Positions 8,396 through 17,065 of a stretch of 64,000 nucleotides of DNA are shown here, one piece after another. The notes beneath the pieces were generated by a model. The model was not told the DNA's origin. It ran no database searches and worked only from the letters and a program-made list of their open reading frames with translations. Source of the DNA: Knoellia locipacati. GTDB taxonomy: Bacteria > Actinomycetota > Actinomycetes > Actinomycetales > Dermatophilaceae. How positions within the stretch are numbered: the stretch's first letter is position 1; each line of letters starts with the position of its first letter. The stretch is taken from the NCBI RefSeq assembly GCF_007992835.1, contig NZ_BKBA01000009.1, positions 62,001 through 126,000 on the forward strand, in the 5' to 3' direction. A program made the translations under genes and the position numbers.

Positions 8396-9897
8396 TGCCC
8401 GCACCCGACCAGCACCGCCAGCCCCGCCGTCCCCAGGGCGGCGGTCCGCGTGGCGGCCAGCGCTCCCGCCAGAAGCCGAGCGACCGGGCCAAGCACGCCG
8501 AACCGGCGCGCTTCGCGGCATACACGCTCCTTCGCGCCGTCGACGAGGGCGCCTACGCCAACCTCGAGTTCCCCTCGATCCTGCGGCGGCACCGCCTCGA
8601 CGCGCGGGACGCGGCGTTCGCGACCGAGCTGGCCTTCGGGACGCTGCGGATGCAGGGCTTCTACGACGCGGTCATCGTCCAGGCGGCCGGCCGCCCGACC
8701 GCCAAGATCGACGCCGGGGTGCTCGACGTCCTCCGGCTGGGCGCCCACCAGCTGCTCGGGATGCGCGTCCCGTCGCACGCCGCCGCCGACCAGACCGTGG
8801 GTCTGGCCCGCACCGTGAGCGGTGCCGGTGCCAGCGGCTTCGTCAACGCCGTGATGCGCCGGGTGAGCGAGAGGACGCGCGAGGAGTGGCTGGAGCTCGT
8901 CGTGCCCGAGGGCGGGTCCACCGCCGCGCTCGCGACGGAGTACTCGCACCCGGAGTGGGTCGTGAGCGCACTGCGCGGAGCGCTGCTCGGCCACGGGCGG
9001 GCCACGGCCGAGACGGTCGACGGCGAGCTGCGCGCGCTCCTCGAGAGCGACAACACCCCCGCCAAGGTCAGCCTCGTCGCCCGCCCGGGTCTCGCGAGCG
9101 TGGACGAGCTCGTCGAGGCCGGTGCGACTGCGAGCGAGACCTCGCCCCTCGGCGCGGTGCTCGACCACGGCGACCCCGGCGCCGTCCCCGCGATCCGGGA
9201 GCGACGGGCTGCCGTCCAGGACGAGGGCTCGCAGCTGCTCGCGGTCGCCCTCGCCACGGCCCCGGTGACTGCCGAGGTGCCCGCACGCTGGCTCGACCTC
9301 TGCGCCGGTCCCGGCGGCAAGAGCGGGGTGCTCGGCGCCCTCGCGCTCGAGGCCGGGGCCGACCTCGTCGCCGTCGAGGTGAGCGAGCACCGCGCCCAGC
9401 TCGTCCGCACGACGCTCGAGCCGATCACCGCCCGAGCGGCGGCCACCGGACGACGGGTCGAGGTGCGCACCGCGGACGGCCGCGAGGTCGGCGTCACCGA
9501 GCCGGCGGCATACGGGCGGGTCCTCGTGGACGCACCCTGCACCGGGCTGGGTGCGCTGCGTCGCCGACCGGAGGCACGCTGGCGCCGCCAGCCCGGCGAC
9601 CTCGCACAGCTCGGGCCGCTGCAGCGCGACCTGCTCCGCAGCGCGCTCGACGCGGTGGCTCCCGGCGGACTCGTGGGCTACGCGACGTGCAGCCCCCACC
9701 CGGCCGAGACGACCTTCGTCGTGCGCGACGTCCTCAAGAAGCGCGACGACATCGAGGTCGTCGACGCCCGCGACCTCTTCCGGGACGCCTCGGGTGAGGT
9801 GCTCCACGACCTCGGCGACGGTCCCGAGGTGCAGCTCTGGCCGCACGTGCACGGCACCGACGCGATGTTCTTCACGCTGCTGCGCAAGAAGGCCTGA
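8395..9897 (+). CDS. rsmB: 16S rRNA (cytosine-967 C5) methyltransferase
   Basis: A 500-aa enzyme that methylates C967 of 16S rRNA. A short basic, Gln/Arg-rich N-terminal extension precedes a NusB-like RNA-binding domain (about residues 35-180). The SAM-binding methyltransferase domain follows, with motif I DLCAGPGGKSG near residue 301, the PCTGLG motif near 381, and the catalytic cysteine motif ATCSPHP near 432. Both conserved cysteines of RNA m5C methyltransferases are present. It overlaps fmt by one base and has its own possible leaderless promoter. Confidence 0.95.
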   Translation: MPAPDQHRQPRRPQGGGPRGGQRSRQKPSDRAKHAEPARFAAYTLLRAVDEGAYANLEFPSILRRHRLDARDAAFATELAFGTLRMQGFYDAVIVQAAGRPTAKIDAGVLDVLRLGAHQLLGMRVPSHAAADQTVGLARTVSGAGASGFVNAVMRRVSERTREEWLELVVPEGGSTAALATEYSHPEWVVSALRGALLGHGRATAETVDGELRALLESDNTPAKVSLVARPGLASVDELVEAGATASETSPLGAVLDHGDPGAVPAIRERRAAVQDEGSQLLAVALATAPVTAEVPARWLDLCAGPGGKSGVLGALALEAGADLVAVEVSEHRAQLVRTTLEPITARAAATGRRVEVRTADGREVGVTEPAAYGRVLVDAPCTGLGALRRRPEARWRRQPGDLAQLGPLQRDLLRSALDAVAPGGLVGYATCSPHPAETTFVVRDVLKKRDDIEVVDARDLFRDASGEVLHDLGDGPEVQLWPHVHGTDAMFFTLLRKKA

Positions 9898-9926
9898 GCC
9901 CTCCGTCAGGTCGGGGCGACCGTCGA

Positions 9927-9932
9927 TAGGGT
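9927..9932 (+). promoter_or_regulatory. Leaderless -10 box (TAGGGT) for rpe
   Basis: TAGGGT ends 7 nt before the GTG at 9940. This supports that GTG, not the in-frame GTG at 9931 that lies inside the -10 box, as the true rpe start. Confidence 0.55.
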
Positions 9933-9939
9933 GAGCGCC

Positions 9940-10599
9940 GTGCAGATCTCACCGTCGATCCTCTCCGCCGACTTCGCCAACCTCCAGTCCGAGCTCGACG
10001 CGATCTCGAACGCCGACTGGGCCCACGTCGACGTCATGGACAACCACTTCGTGCCCAACCTCACGCTCGGGCTGCCGATCGTCGAGTCGCTGCTCAAGGT
10101 CTCGCCGATCCCGCTCGACTGCCACCTCATGATCGAGGACCCCGACCGTTGGGCGCCTGCCTATGCGGAGGCCGGGGCCCAGTCGGTGACGTTCCACGTC
10201 GAGGCCGCTCGTGACCCACGGACCCTGGCCCGGACGCTGCGGGCCGCCGGGGCGCGGGCCAGCATGGCGATCAAGCCGGGGACGCCGTGGGCGCCCTACG
10301 AGGAGCTGCTGCCCGAGCTCGACATGGTGCTCGTCATGACGGTCGAGCCCGGCTTCGGTGGACAGTCGTTCATGGCCGACCAGATGCCCAAGGTGGCGCA
10401 GGTGCGCGAGGCCGTGCGCCGCCACGGCGGCGAGGTCTGGATCCAGGTCGACGGGGGAGTCTCGGCCAAGACCATCGAGCAGTGCGCCGAGGCCGGGGCC
10501 GACGTGTTCGTCGCCGGCTCCGCGGTCTACGGCGCAGAGTCGGCCGCCGCCGCGGTCGACGAGCTGCGTTCTCTCGCAGCGGCGCACGCCCACTCGTGA
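9940..10599 (+). CDS. rpe: Ribulose-phosphate 3-epimerase
   Basis: Interconverts ribulose-5-phosphate and xylulose-5-phosphate in the pentose phosphate pathway, a TIM-barrel enzyme. The 219-aa protein starts [14 protein letters not shown], the invariant family N-terminus. It carries the metal-binding [10 protein letters not shown] and CHLMIEDP segments, [12 protein letters not shown], and QVDGGVS with GSAVYG at the end. The start is placed at GTG 9940 because a TAGGGT box would begin transcription there. GTG 9931 is the alternative, adding three residues. The stop overlaps the ATG of the pentapeptide-repeat gene. Confidence 0.96.
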   Translation: MQISPSILSADFANLQSELDAISNADWAHVDVMDNHFVPNLTLGLPIVESLLKVSPIPLDCHLMIEDPDRWAPAYAEAGAQSVTFHVEAARDPRTLARTLRAAGARASMAIKPGTPWAPYEELLPELDMVLVMTVEPGFGGQSFMADQMPKVAQVREAVRRHGGEVWIQVDGGVSAKTIEQCAEAGADVFVAGSAVYGAESAAAAVDELRSLAAAHAHS

Positions 10600-11162
10600 T
10601 GGCCGAGCGCGTGCTCGAGTCGCTCGCGCCCGGCGAGGTGCTGCGCGGACGTGAGGTCGTGGGGGAGGAGATCTCCGGACTGTCGTGGGAGAGCGCGAAG
10701 GTGCTCGACTGCGTCTTCGAGGAGTGCACCTTCACGAGCTGCAACCTGTCGATGACCGCGCTCACCGACACGCGGTTCGTCGACTGCACGTTCGTCGGCT
10801 GCAAGCTGCTCGCGGTCAACTGGACGGCGACCGGCGCCGGTTCGATGCTCGCCCAGCCGCTGCGGTTCGAGCGGTGCCGCCTCGACGGCACGACCTTCGC
10901 GGGGCTGGACCTCAACGGGTTCGTCTTCCGGGACTGCCAGCTCACCGATGTCGACCTCAGCGAGTGCGACCTGCGCCGGGCCGACCTCGGCGGCTCCGAC
11001 CTCTCCGGTGCCCGCTTCTCGCGGGCCGACCTGCGCGACGCCGACCTCCGGGGGACCCGTGGCCTCGTCCTCGACCCGCGGGACAGCCGGCTCAAAGGGG
11101 CGCGCATCGACCTCGACGCGGCCCCGGGGCTCCTCGAGGTCTTCGGCCTCTCGATCGGCTGA
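10599..11162 (+). CDS. Pentapeptide-repeat protein, 187 aa
   Basis: From about residue 35 on, the protein is built of A(D/N)Lxx-type five-residue repeats: CVFEECTFTSCNLS, CTFVGCKL, then ADLGGSDLSGARFSRADLRD near the C-terminus. These form a right-handed quadrilateral beta-helix in known members such as MfpA and QnrB. The repeat run is broken by a non-repeat segment around NWTATGAGSMLAQPL, as in Qnr/MfpA-like proteins, which have loops. Whether it protects DNA gyrase or does something else cannot be told from sequence. It overlaps rpe by one base and is the last gene before the riboflavin operon. Confidence 0.85.
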   Translation: MAERVLESLAPGEVLRGREVVGEEISGLSWESAKVLDCVFEECTFTSCNLSMTALTDTRFVDCTFVGCKLLAVNWTATGAGSMLAQPLRFERCRLDGTTFAGLDLNGFVFRDCQLTDVDLSECDLRRADLGGSDLSGARFSRADLRDADLRGTRGLVLDPRDSRLKGARIDLDAAPGLLEVFGLSIG

Positions 11163-11226
11163 CGCCACGTGCAGGGTGGCCAGGGTCACCGCGGACGGAG
11201 AAACGGGACGGGTCGACTCTGCGGCA

Positions 11227-11232
11227 TACTGT
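11227..11232 (+). promoter_or_regulatory. -10 box (TACTGT) for the riboflavin operon
   Basis: TACTGT ends 7 nt before the first base pair of the FMN riboswitch P1 stem (11239/11240), so the transcript should begin at the riboswitch itself. Its first bases overlap a copy of the window-wide word CGGCATAC (11222-11229). Confidence 0.55.
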
Positions 11233-11238
11233 GAGGTG

Positions 11239-11365
11239 ACGTGCTCCGGGGTCGGTGCAATTCCGAACCGGCGGTGACAGTCCGCGACCCGACCGCAGCC
11301 AGCGGCCGGTTGACTGGGTGGAACTCCCAGACCGACGGTGAGAGTCCGGATGGTAGGCAGCACGT
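11239..11365 (+). ncRNA. FMN riboswitch (RFN element)
   Basis: The P1 closing stem pairs ACGTGCT (11239-11245) with AGCACGT (11359-11365). Between them are the conserved RFN blocks CCGGGGTCGGTG, ACCGGCGGTGACAGTCCGCGACC, a variable P3/P4 region, CCCAGACCGACGGTGAGAGTC and CGGATGGTAGGCAGCAC. All match the family consensus closely. About 120 nt separate it from the ribD ATG. That stretch can form GC-rich hairpins (for example GCGAGGCCCCTCGGGGTCGC, 11370-11389) and is presumably the expression platform, though no T-tract terminator is obvious. FMN binding would lower expression of the five-gene rib operon. Confidence 0.95.
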
Positions 11366-11486
11366 GACAGCGAGGCCCCTCGGGGTCGCGCCGTCCGACG
11401 TCACGCTGTGACCCGTCGGCGGCGCCGCGTCGCCCGCACGTCCCCCGGAGCTCGACCACACGGTCTCGAGCACGAGGGCAGGACGC

Positions 11487-12512
11487 ATGCAGGAGCAGAG
11501 CACGACGGACACGCAGTGGATGCTGCGTGCCCTCGGCGTCGCCTCCCAAGGACCCGAGGCCGACGCCAACCCGCGCGTCGGCTGCGTGCTCGTCGCGCCC
11601 GACGGGACCCTCGTCGCCGAGGGCTGGCACCGGGGCGCGGGCACGCCGCACGCCGAGGCCGCGGCCCTGGCTGCCGCCGGCGGTCGCTCACGGGGAGCCA
11701 CGGCATACGTCACGCTCGAGCCCTGCCACCACGACGGCCGCACCGGTCCGTGCTCGCGCGCGCTCGCCGACGCCGGTGTGGCCCGTGTCGTGTATGCCGT
11801 GGGCGACCCGAACGCCTCGGCCGCCGGTGGCGCTGCCTGGCTGGCCGACCACGGGGTTGTAACGGAGGGCGGCGTGCTCGAGGCCGAGGCGACCGAGCTC
11901 AACCGGACCTGGCTGCACCGCATCCGCACGGGCCGGCCCTGGGTCACGTGGAAGCTCGCGACCACGCTCGACGGCCGCAGCGCCGCCGCCGACGGCACGA
12001 GCCGGTGGATCACCGGGCCCGAGGCCCGCAGCGACGTCCACGAGCACCGCGCCCGGTGCGGCGCGATCGTCGTGGGGACGGGCACGGCGCTGGCCGACGA
12101 CCCCCACCTCACCGCGCGCCACGCCGACGGCAGCCTGCGCGACGCTCAGCCGCTGCGGGTCGTCATGGGGCAGCGGCACCTTCCGGCCGGCGCGCGCGTC
12201 CTCGACGGCGCCGCCGAGACGCTCCACCTGCGCACCCGGTCACCGCGCGAGGCGCTCGCCACGCTCGCCGACCGCGAGGTCCACCACGTCTGGCTCGAGG
12301 GCGGGCCCACCGTCGCCGCGGCGTTCATGGCCGACGGGCTCGTCGACGAGATCGTCGCCTACGTCGCGCCGGTCCTGCTCGGACGCGGACGCCCGTCCGT
12401 GAGCGACCTCGGCATCACGACGATCGACGACGCCCTCCGGCTCGCACCCACCGACATGCGGATGATCGGCCACGACATCCGCATCACCGCCGTCCTCCAG
12501 GAGGCCCGCTGA
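11487..12512 (+). CDS. ribD: Bifunctional riboflavin deaminase/reductase RibD
   Basis: Catalyses the second and third steps of riboflavin synthesis: deamination of the pyrimidine and NADPH reduction of the ribosyl side chain. The 341-aa protein has the N-terminal cytidine-deaminase-like domain with the zinc motif HAE (about residue 55) and PCHHDGRTGPC (about 79-89). The C-terminal reductase domain includes TWKLATTLDGRSAAADGTSRWITG and EGGPTVAAAFM. The ATG at 11487 follows AGGGCAGG. It heads the operon below the FMN riboswitch and joins ribE by TGATG. Confidence 0.96.
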   Translation: MQEQSTTDTQWMLRALGVASQGPEADANPRVGCVLVAPDGTLVAEGWHRGAGTPHAEAAALAAAGGRSRGATAYVTLEPCHHDGRTGPCSRALADAGVARVVYAVGDPNASAAGGAAWLADHGVVTEGGVLEAEATELNRTWLHRIRTGRPWVTWKLATTLDGRSAAADGTSRWITGPEARSDVHEHRARCGAIVVGTGTALADDPHLTARHADGSLRDAQPLRVVMGQRHLPAGARVLDGAAETLHLRTRSPREALATLADREVHHVWLEGGPTVAAAFMADGLVDEIVAYVAPVLLGRGRPSVSDLGITTIDDALRLAPTDMRMIGHDIRITAVLQEAR

Positions 12513-13153
12513 TGTTCACCGGAATCGTCGAGGAGCTCGGTCAGGTCGACCGCATCGACCTCGCCGAGGAGTCCGCCCGGCTCACGCTGCGCGGACCGCT
12601 CGTCACGAGCGACGCCGTCCACGGTGCGTCGATCGCCGTCAACGGCGTGTGTCTCACCGTCGTCGAGCACGACGTCGAGGAGGGCTGGTTCACCGTCGAC
12701 GTCATGGCGGAGACGTTGTCCCGCACCGGACTCGGCGACCTCGACGCGGGTGCCCCCGTCAACCTCGAGCGGGCGATGGCCGCCTCGGCGCGGTTCGGCG
12801 GCCACATCGTCCAGGGCCACGTCGACGGCACCGCGACCGTGACCGAGAGGGTCACCGGCGACCGCTGGGAGGTCGTGACCTTCACGCTGCCCCGGGACCT
12901 CGCGCGCTACGTCGTCGAGAAGGGCTCGATCACCGTGGACGGCGTGAGCCTCACGGTCTCGGCGGTGACCGACGACACCTTCAGCGTCTCGCTCATCCCC
13001 ACCACCCTCGCGCTCACGACGCTCGGCTCCCGAGCCGTCGGCGACACCGTCAACCTCGAGGTCGACGTCCTCGCGAAGTACGTCGAGCGCCTGCTCACCA
13101 CCACGCCAACGCACATCACCCCTGAGAACACGACCACGGAGGTCCCCGCATGA
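12512..13153 (+). CDS. ribE: Riboflavin synthase, alpha chain
   Basis: Dismutates two molecules of 6,7-dimethyl-8-ribityllumazine to riboflavin. At 213 aa it shows the expected internal duplication of lumazine-binding domains. The first begins MFTGIVEELG with VNGVCLTVV. The second begins with GHIVQGHVDG and has VDGVSLTVSAV. The C-terminus NLEVDVLAKYVERLL is the usual trimerisation helix region. It overlaps ribD and ribM by 1 and 4 nt, so the operon is translationally coupled. Some genomes call this gene ribC. Confidence 0.96.
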   Translation: MFTGIVEELGQVDRIDLAEESARLTLRGPLVTSDAVHGASIAVNGVCLTVVEHDVEEGWFTVDVMAETLSRTGLGDLDAGAPVNLERAMAASARFGGHIVQGHVDGTATVTERVTGDRWEVVTFTLPRDLARYVVEKGSITVDGVSLTVSAVTDDTFSVSLIPTTLALTTLGSRAVGDTVNLEVDVLAKYVERLLTTTPTHITPENTTTEVPA

Positions 13154-13851
13154 ACTGGCTCGAGCGTCTCTTCGAGGCCCAGCTGACGATCGGCAACTCG
13201 CACATCCTGTGGCGCGAGATCGTCGGCAACGCCTTCGGGTTCGCCTCCGCGATCGGCGGCATGCGACGCCGCGTCTGGGCGTGGCCCGTCGGCATCATCG
13301 GCAACGCGCTGCTCTTCACCGTGTTCTTCGGCGTCGCCTTCTCGAACCCGCAGCACCAGACGCTCTACGGCCAGGCCGGGCGCCAGGTGTTCTTCATCCT
13401 CACGAGCGTCTACGGCTGGTGGCGCTGGCAGGAGCACCGCAAGGCGCGCGGTGCGGACTCGCCCGCGATCACGCCGCGCTGGGCCACGGTCCGGGAGCGG
13501 ACGGCATACGTCGGGGTGTGGGCCGCAGGCCTCGTCATCGGGCAATGGGTCTTCGCGACGATCGGTGCGGGCTGGCCGGCGCCGCGCTGGTACTTCTGGT
13601 GCGACGCGTGGATCTTCGTCGGGTCGATGCTCGCGACCTATGCGATGGCGCGCGGCTGGAACGACTTCTGGCTCATGTGGATCGCCGTCGACCTCGTCGG
13701 CGTGCCGCTGCTGTGGCACTCGAAGTTCTATCCGTCCGCGGTCCTGTATGCCGTCTACGGCGCCTTGGTCCTCTACGGCTTCACGGTGTGGCTCAAGGCC
13801 TCCCGCGTCGAGAAGGACCCCGACCGGGAGCTCACGGAGGCCATGCGATGA
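13150..13851 (+). CDS. ribM: PnuC-family transporter, probable riboflavin transporter RibM (PnuX)
   Basis: A 233-aa integral membrane protein with about six to seven hydrophobic segments and the Trp-rich YGWWRWQEH signature of the PnuC family. PnuC proteins usually import nicotinamide riboside. The members encoded inside FMN-riboswitch rib operons of actinobacteria (RibM/PnuX of Corynebacterium and Streptomyces) transport riboflavin instead. The position between ribE and ribBA, with 4-nt overlaps on both sides, is the basis for preferring RibM. The substrate is therefore inferred from context, not from residues. Confidence 0.85.
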   Translation: MNWLERLFEAQLTIGNSHILWREIVGNAFGFASAIGGMRRRVWAWPVGIIGNALLFTVFFGVAFSNPQHQTLYGQAGRQVFFILTSVYGWWRWQEHRKARGADSPAITPRWATVRERTAYVGVWAAGLVIGQWVFATIGAGWPAPRWYFWCDAWIFVGSMLATYAMARGWNDFWLMWIAVDLVGVPLLWHSKFYPSAVLYAVYGALVLYGFTVWLKASRVEKDPDRELTEAMR

Positions 13852-15077
13852 CGCGGCTCTCGACGATCGAGGAGGCGCTCGAGGCGCTGAGGGCGGGACG
13901 ACCCGTGCTCGTCACCGACGACGAGGACCGCGAGAACGAGGGCGACGTCGTCCTCGCCGCCCAGACGCTCACCGACGAGTGGATGGCGTGGACGATCCGG
14001 CACTCGTCGGGCTACGTCTGCGCGCCCGTGACCGACGCCGTGGCCGACCGGCTCGACCTCCCGCTCATGGTGCGGGACAACGCGGACCGGCTGCGGACGG
14101 CATACACCGTCACGGTCGACGCGGCCGTGGGTGTGACGACGGGGATCAGCGCGGCCGACCGCGCGCACACGGTGCGGCTCCTCTCGGACCCGGGCACCAC
14201 CGCGACCGACCTCGTGCGCCCCGGCCACGTCGTGCCGCTGCGCGCCCGCGACGGGGGCGTGCTCACCCGCCGCGGCCACACCGAGGCGGCCGTCGACCTG
14301 TGCCGTCTCGCCGGTCTGGAGCCCGTCGGTGCGATCGCCGAGCTCACCCACGACGACGGCACCATGATGCGGCTGCCCGCCGTGCTCGACCTCGGCGCCG
14401 AGCACGACCTGCCGGTCATCACCATCGAGCATCTCGTCGCCCACCGCAAGCGGCACGACCGCGTCCGGCGCCACGCGACGTCGACGCTGCCCACGCCCGA
14501 CGGGACGTTCACCATCCACGCCTACCGCGACACCCTGACCGGCGACGAGCACCTGGCCCTCGTGAGCCCTCTCGGTCTGGGCGACGGGCCGACCCTGGCC
14601 CGGCTGCACAGCGAGTGCCTCACCGGCGACGTCTTCGGCTCGGCCCGCTGCGACTGCGGGCCCCAGCTGCGCCGGGCCCAGGCGCGCGTCGCACGCGAGG
14701 GAGGCGTCGTGGTCTACCTGCGCGGCCACGAGGGCCGTGGCGTCGGTCTCGCCGACAAGATCGCCGCGTATGCCGTGCAGGACACCGGCATCGACACCGT
14801 CGCCGCGCAGGAGCAGCTCGGTCTGCCGGTCGATGCGCGCGACTACGCCGCGGCGACGGCGATCCTTCACGACCTCGGCATCGACGCCGTCCGGCTGCTC
14901 ACCAACAACCCCGACAAGGTCGCGTCGGTCCGGTCCGCGGGCATCGACGTCGCCACGGTCGAGCGGCTCCAGGTCGCACCGGTCCCGACGAACGCGGCCT
15001 ATCTGCGCACGAAGCGCGACCGGCTGGGCCACGACCTCGTCCTCGACACCCACGACGCCACGGAGGCGAGCGCATGA
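13848..15077 (+). CDS. ribBA: Bifunctional 3,4-dihydroxy-2-butanone-4-phosphate synthase / GTP cyclohydrolase II
   Basis: Supplies both precursors of riboflavin. Residues ~1-205 are the DHBP synthase domain, with the acidic metal loop [10 protein letters not shown] and [13 protein letters not shown]. Residues ~206-409 are GTP cyclohydrolase II, with the zinc cysteines [14 protein letters not shown] and the GTP-binding [12 protein letters not shown]. Both active sites look complete, so this is likely a true bifunctional enzyme, unlike fused proteins where one half is degenerate. The ATG lies at 13848 in an ATGA overlap with ribM, and the end overlaps ribH in the same way. Confidence 0.96.
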   Translation: MTRLSTIEEALEALRAGRPVLVTDDEDRENEGDVVLAAQTLTDEWMAWTIRHSSGYVCAPVTDAVADRLDLPLMVRDNADRLRTAYTVTVDAAVGVTTGISAADRAHTVRLLSDPGTTATDLVRPGHVVPLRARDGGVLTRRGHTEAAVDLCRLAGLEPVGAIAELTHDDGTMMRLPAVLDLGAEHDLPVITIEHLVAHRKRHDRVRRHATSTLPTPDGTFTIHAYRDTLTGDEHLALVSPLGLGDGPTLARLHSECLTGDVFGSARCDCGPQLRRAQARVAREGGVVVYLRGHEGRGVGLADKIAAYAVQDTGIDTVAAQEQLGLPVDARDYAAATAILHDLGIDAVRLLTNNPDKVASVRSAGIDVATVERLQVAPVPTNAAYLRTKRDRLGHDLVLDTHDATEASA

Positions 15078-15559
15078 AGGCTGGAGCACCCGAGGTCCAC
15101 GTCGACGGGACGGGGCTGTGTGTCGCCGTCATCGCCGCGTCGTGGCACGACGTCGTCATGGACGGGCTCATCGACGGCGCGGTGCGGGCGCTGACCGGGG
15201 CCGGGCTGCCGGACGTGCCGGTGGTGCGGGTGCCGGGCACCGTCGAGCTGTCCGTCGCCGCGGCCCGCCTCGCCCCGACGCACGACGCCCTCGTCGCCCT
15301 CGGGGTCGTCATCCGTGGTGGGACGCCGCACTTCGAGTACGTCTGCAGCGGGGTGACCCACGGCCTCACCGACGTGAGCACCCGCACCGGCGTGCCGGTC
15401 GGGTTCGGTGTCCTCACCTGCGACACCGAGGAGCAGGCACTCGACCGCGCCGGCCTGCCCGGGTCCGGCGAGGACAAGGGCGCCGAGGCGGCCCTCGCGG
15501 CCGTCGCCACCGCGGTGACGCTGCGCGGGCTCGCGCCGCGTGCGCTGGGCGCTGGCTGA
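15074..15559 (+). CDS. ribH: 6,7-dimethyl-8-ribityllumazine synthase
   Basis: Condenses the pyrimidine and butanone-phosphate precursors to lumazine, the substrate of RibE. The 161-aa protein has the substrate-binding [41 protein letters not shown] and the C-terminal [11 protein letters not shown] motif. The family's N-terminal aromatic-rich (A)RFN segment reads AASWHD here. It is the last gene of the operon and is followed by a nested inverted repeat that probably terminates transcription. Confidence 0.95.
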   Translation: MKAGAPEVHVDGTGLCVAVIAASWHDVVMDGLIDGAVRALTGAGLPDVPVVRVPGTVELSVAAARLAPTHDALVALGVVIRGGTPHFEYVCSGVTHGLTDVSTRTGVPVGFGVLTCDTEEQALDRAGLPGSGEDKGAEAALAAVATAVTLRGLAPRALGAG

Positions 15560-15562
15560 CCG

Positions 15563-15596
15563 CGACCGGACGACCGGGGACGGTCGGGGACGGTCG
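15563..15596. terminator. Nested hairpin between ribH and the convergent anti-sigma gene
   Basis: CGACCG at 15563-15568 pairs with CGGTCG at 15591-15596. Inside it, CGACCG at 15571-15576 pairs with CGGTCG at 15581-15586 around a GGGA loop. The two 6-bp stems are separated by a small internal loop. The structure lies between convergent stops and could stop transcription from both sides; there is no T-tract. Confidence 0.5.
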
Positions 15597-15602
15597 GGCG
15601 GG

Positions 15603-16442
15603 TCAGACGAGGGCCTCGCAGACGTCGTGCACGAGGCGTTCGTCCTCGCCCAGCACGAGCGTCGGCGTCGGCCGCGGGAACCACGCCGCCCACATGTCCT
15701 GCACGGCCCTCGGGGCGTACTGCGCGCCCTGCAGCGCCGGGGACGTGAAGGGCCGCTCGCCCACGTAGACGACGACGCGCTCGCCCTCGCCCGTGCGGTA
15801 GCCGAACACGGAGACGGTCTGCTCGGCGAGCGTCGCGGTGCTCGCCCCCTCGACGGACAGCCCGAGACCGGCGAGGTCGGGTGGTGCGGCCGTGGGCTGC
15901 CGGCCCGACGGGAGCCTGCCGACGCGGTAGTCGGCCATGGCGGCGTCGAGCACCGCAGCGGGATCGGTGCTCGTGCTGCCCGTGCCTCCCTCGCCGCCGC
16001 CTGCGGTCGGCGAGGGCGCCGGTGCGTCCGCGTCGACCGTCGAGCCGTCGCGGGTGCGCCGCACCGACTCGACCGCCACGCCGGCGACGACGAGGGTGCC
16101 GGCCGCGACGCCGAGGAGCAGCGCACGGCGTCCGACCCGACCGGCCGGGCGCGTGTCGACCGGCTCCCCGGACCGGGACCGCGCGGCATCGGGGAGCCCG
16201 GCCATGAGGCGCTCGTGCAGGGCCGCGGAACCCTCGTCGTCGGCCAGGGCGGCGGCGTGTTCGCGCCGGCCGGCCTCCCTCCCGAGTCGCGCCAGCGCGA
16301 CCTCGGCGGAGCACGTCGCACAACCGCGGAGGTGATCCTCCACCTCGTGGCGGCGGGCGCGGTCGAGCAGACCCTCGACGTGGTCGGCCAGCGGGAAGCC
16401 GTGGTCAGGGGAGTCCTCTGGGCGGTGGTCGGTCGTGGCCAT
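15603..16442 (-). CDS. Zinc-finger anti-sigma factor, membrane anchored
   Basis: The 279-aa protein starts with a cytoplasmic zf-HC2-type anti-sigma domain: HEVEDHLRGCATC (about residues 30-42) gives the His-x3-Cys-x2-Cys-like zinc site. One membrane segment follows near residues 118-137 (RRALLLGVAAGTLVVAGVAV). An extracytoplasmic Ala/Pro/Gly/Ser linker and a ~120-residue sensor part complete it. The ATG overlaps the stop of the ECF sigma gene (TGATG), the usual pairing of sigma and antisigma. The extracytoplasmic part does not resemble a family I know, so the signal sensed is unknown. Confidence 0.85.
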   Translation of the reverse strand: MATTDHRPEDSPDHGFPLADHVEGLLDRARRHEVEDHLRGCATCSAEVALARLGREAGRREHAAALADDEGSAALHERLMAGLPDAARSRSGEPVDTRPAGRVGRRALLLGVAAGTLVVAGVAVESVRRTRDGSTVDADAPAPSPTAGGGEGGTGSTSTDPAAVLDAAMADYRVGRLPSGRQPTAAPPDLAGLGLSVEGASTATLAEQTVSVFGYRTGEGERVVVYVGERPFTSPALQGAQYAPRAVQDMWAAWFPRPTPTLVLGEDERLVHDVCEALV

Positions 16443-16960
16443 CACGGCACCTCCTGGGTCTGGAGCAGCAGCAGGGCGAGCGCCTGGCGCCCGCGATGGA
16501 CGCGCGACAGGACGGTGCCCCGGGGGACGTCGAGCAGGCCGGCACTCTCGGCCGCGGTGAGGCCGCACACGTCCATGAGCACGAGCGACTCCCGCTGGGC
16601 GTAGGGCAGCCGGCGTAGGGCCGTGCGGACCCGGTCGGTGTCGAGGTTGGCGAGCACCTGCGTCTCCACGTCGCCCGCGGTGACCCGGCGCACCACATCG
16701 GCGTCGAGAGCGCTCGAGAGGTCCTCGGGGGTGAGCGGCATCGAGTCGGTGCGCCGGCGGCGCGACCTCGCCTGGTTGAGGCAGATCGTCACGAGCCACG
16801 GCGTCGCGCGTTCGGGTGGACCGGAGCGCTGCCACGCCCGCCACGCGAGCAGGTAGGTGTCCTGCAGCAGGTCCTCGGCGTCGTGGGTGGTGTCGGTGAG
16901 CCGCCGGGCCAGCCGGTGCAGACGTGCGGCATCGGCGCGCACGGCCTCCTCGAAGTGCAT
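16442..16960 (-). CDS. ECF-type RNA polymerase sigma factor
   Basis: A 172-aa group IV sigma factor. Region 2 contains THDAEDLLQDTYLLAWRAW for core binding and -10 melting. Region 4 contains LPYAQRESLVLMDVCGLTAAES and the helix-turn-helix LDVPRGTVLSRVHRGRQAL for -35 recognition. Its promoter region (16961-17065) is shared with the divergent RCC1-repeat gene, which is an obvious candidate target. I could not identify a convincing ECF -35/-10 pair there. The ATG at 16960 has AGGAGGAG just upstream. Confidence 0.93.
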   Translation of the reverse strand: MHFEEAVRADAARLHRLARRLTDTTHDAEDLLQDTYLLAWRAWQRSGPPERATPWLVTICLNQARSRRRRTDSMPLTPEDLSSALDADVVRRVTAGDVETQVLANLDTDRVRTALRRLPYAQRESLVLMDVCGLTAAESAGLLDVPRGTVLSRVHRGRQALALLLLQTQEVP

Positions 16961-17065
16961 GCTCCTCCTGCGTCAGTGACCGGCGGGCGACCCCATGGGC
17001 GATGCAATCACGGCGACCGGTCTCGCGTCCTCGTAGGTGGATGATCCGACGAGACGGAGGAACGC

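Noticed and set aside
9931-9942. GTG at 9931 as the rpe start
   Set aside because: It lies inside the TAGGGT -10 box; a transcript starting 7 nt downstream would not contain it. GTG 9940 gives the usual family N-terminus.
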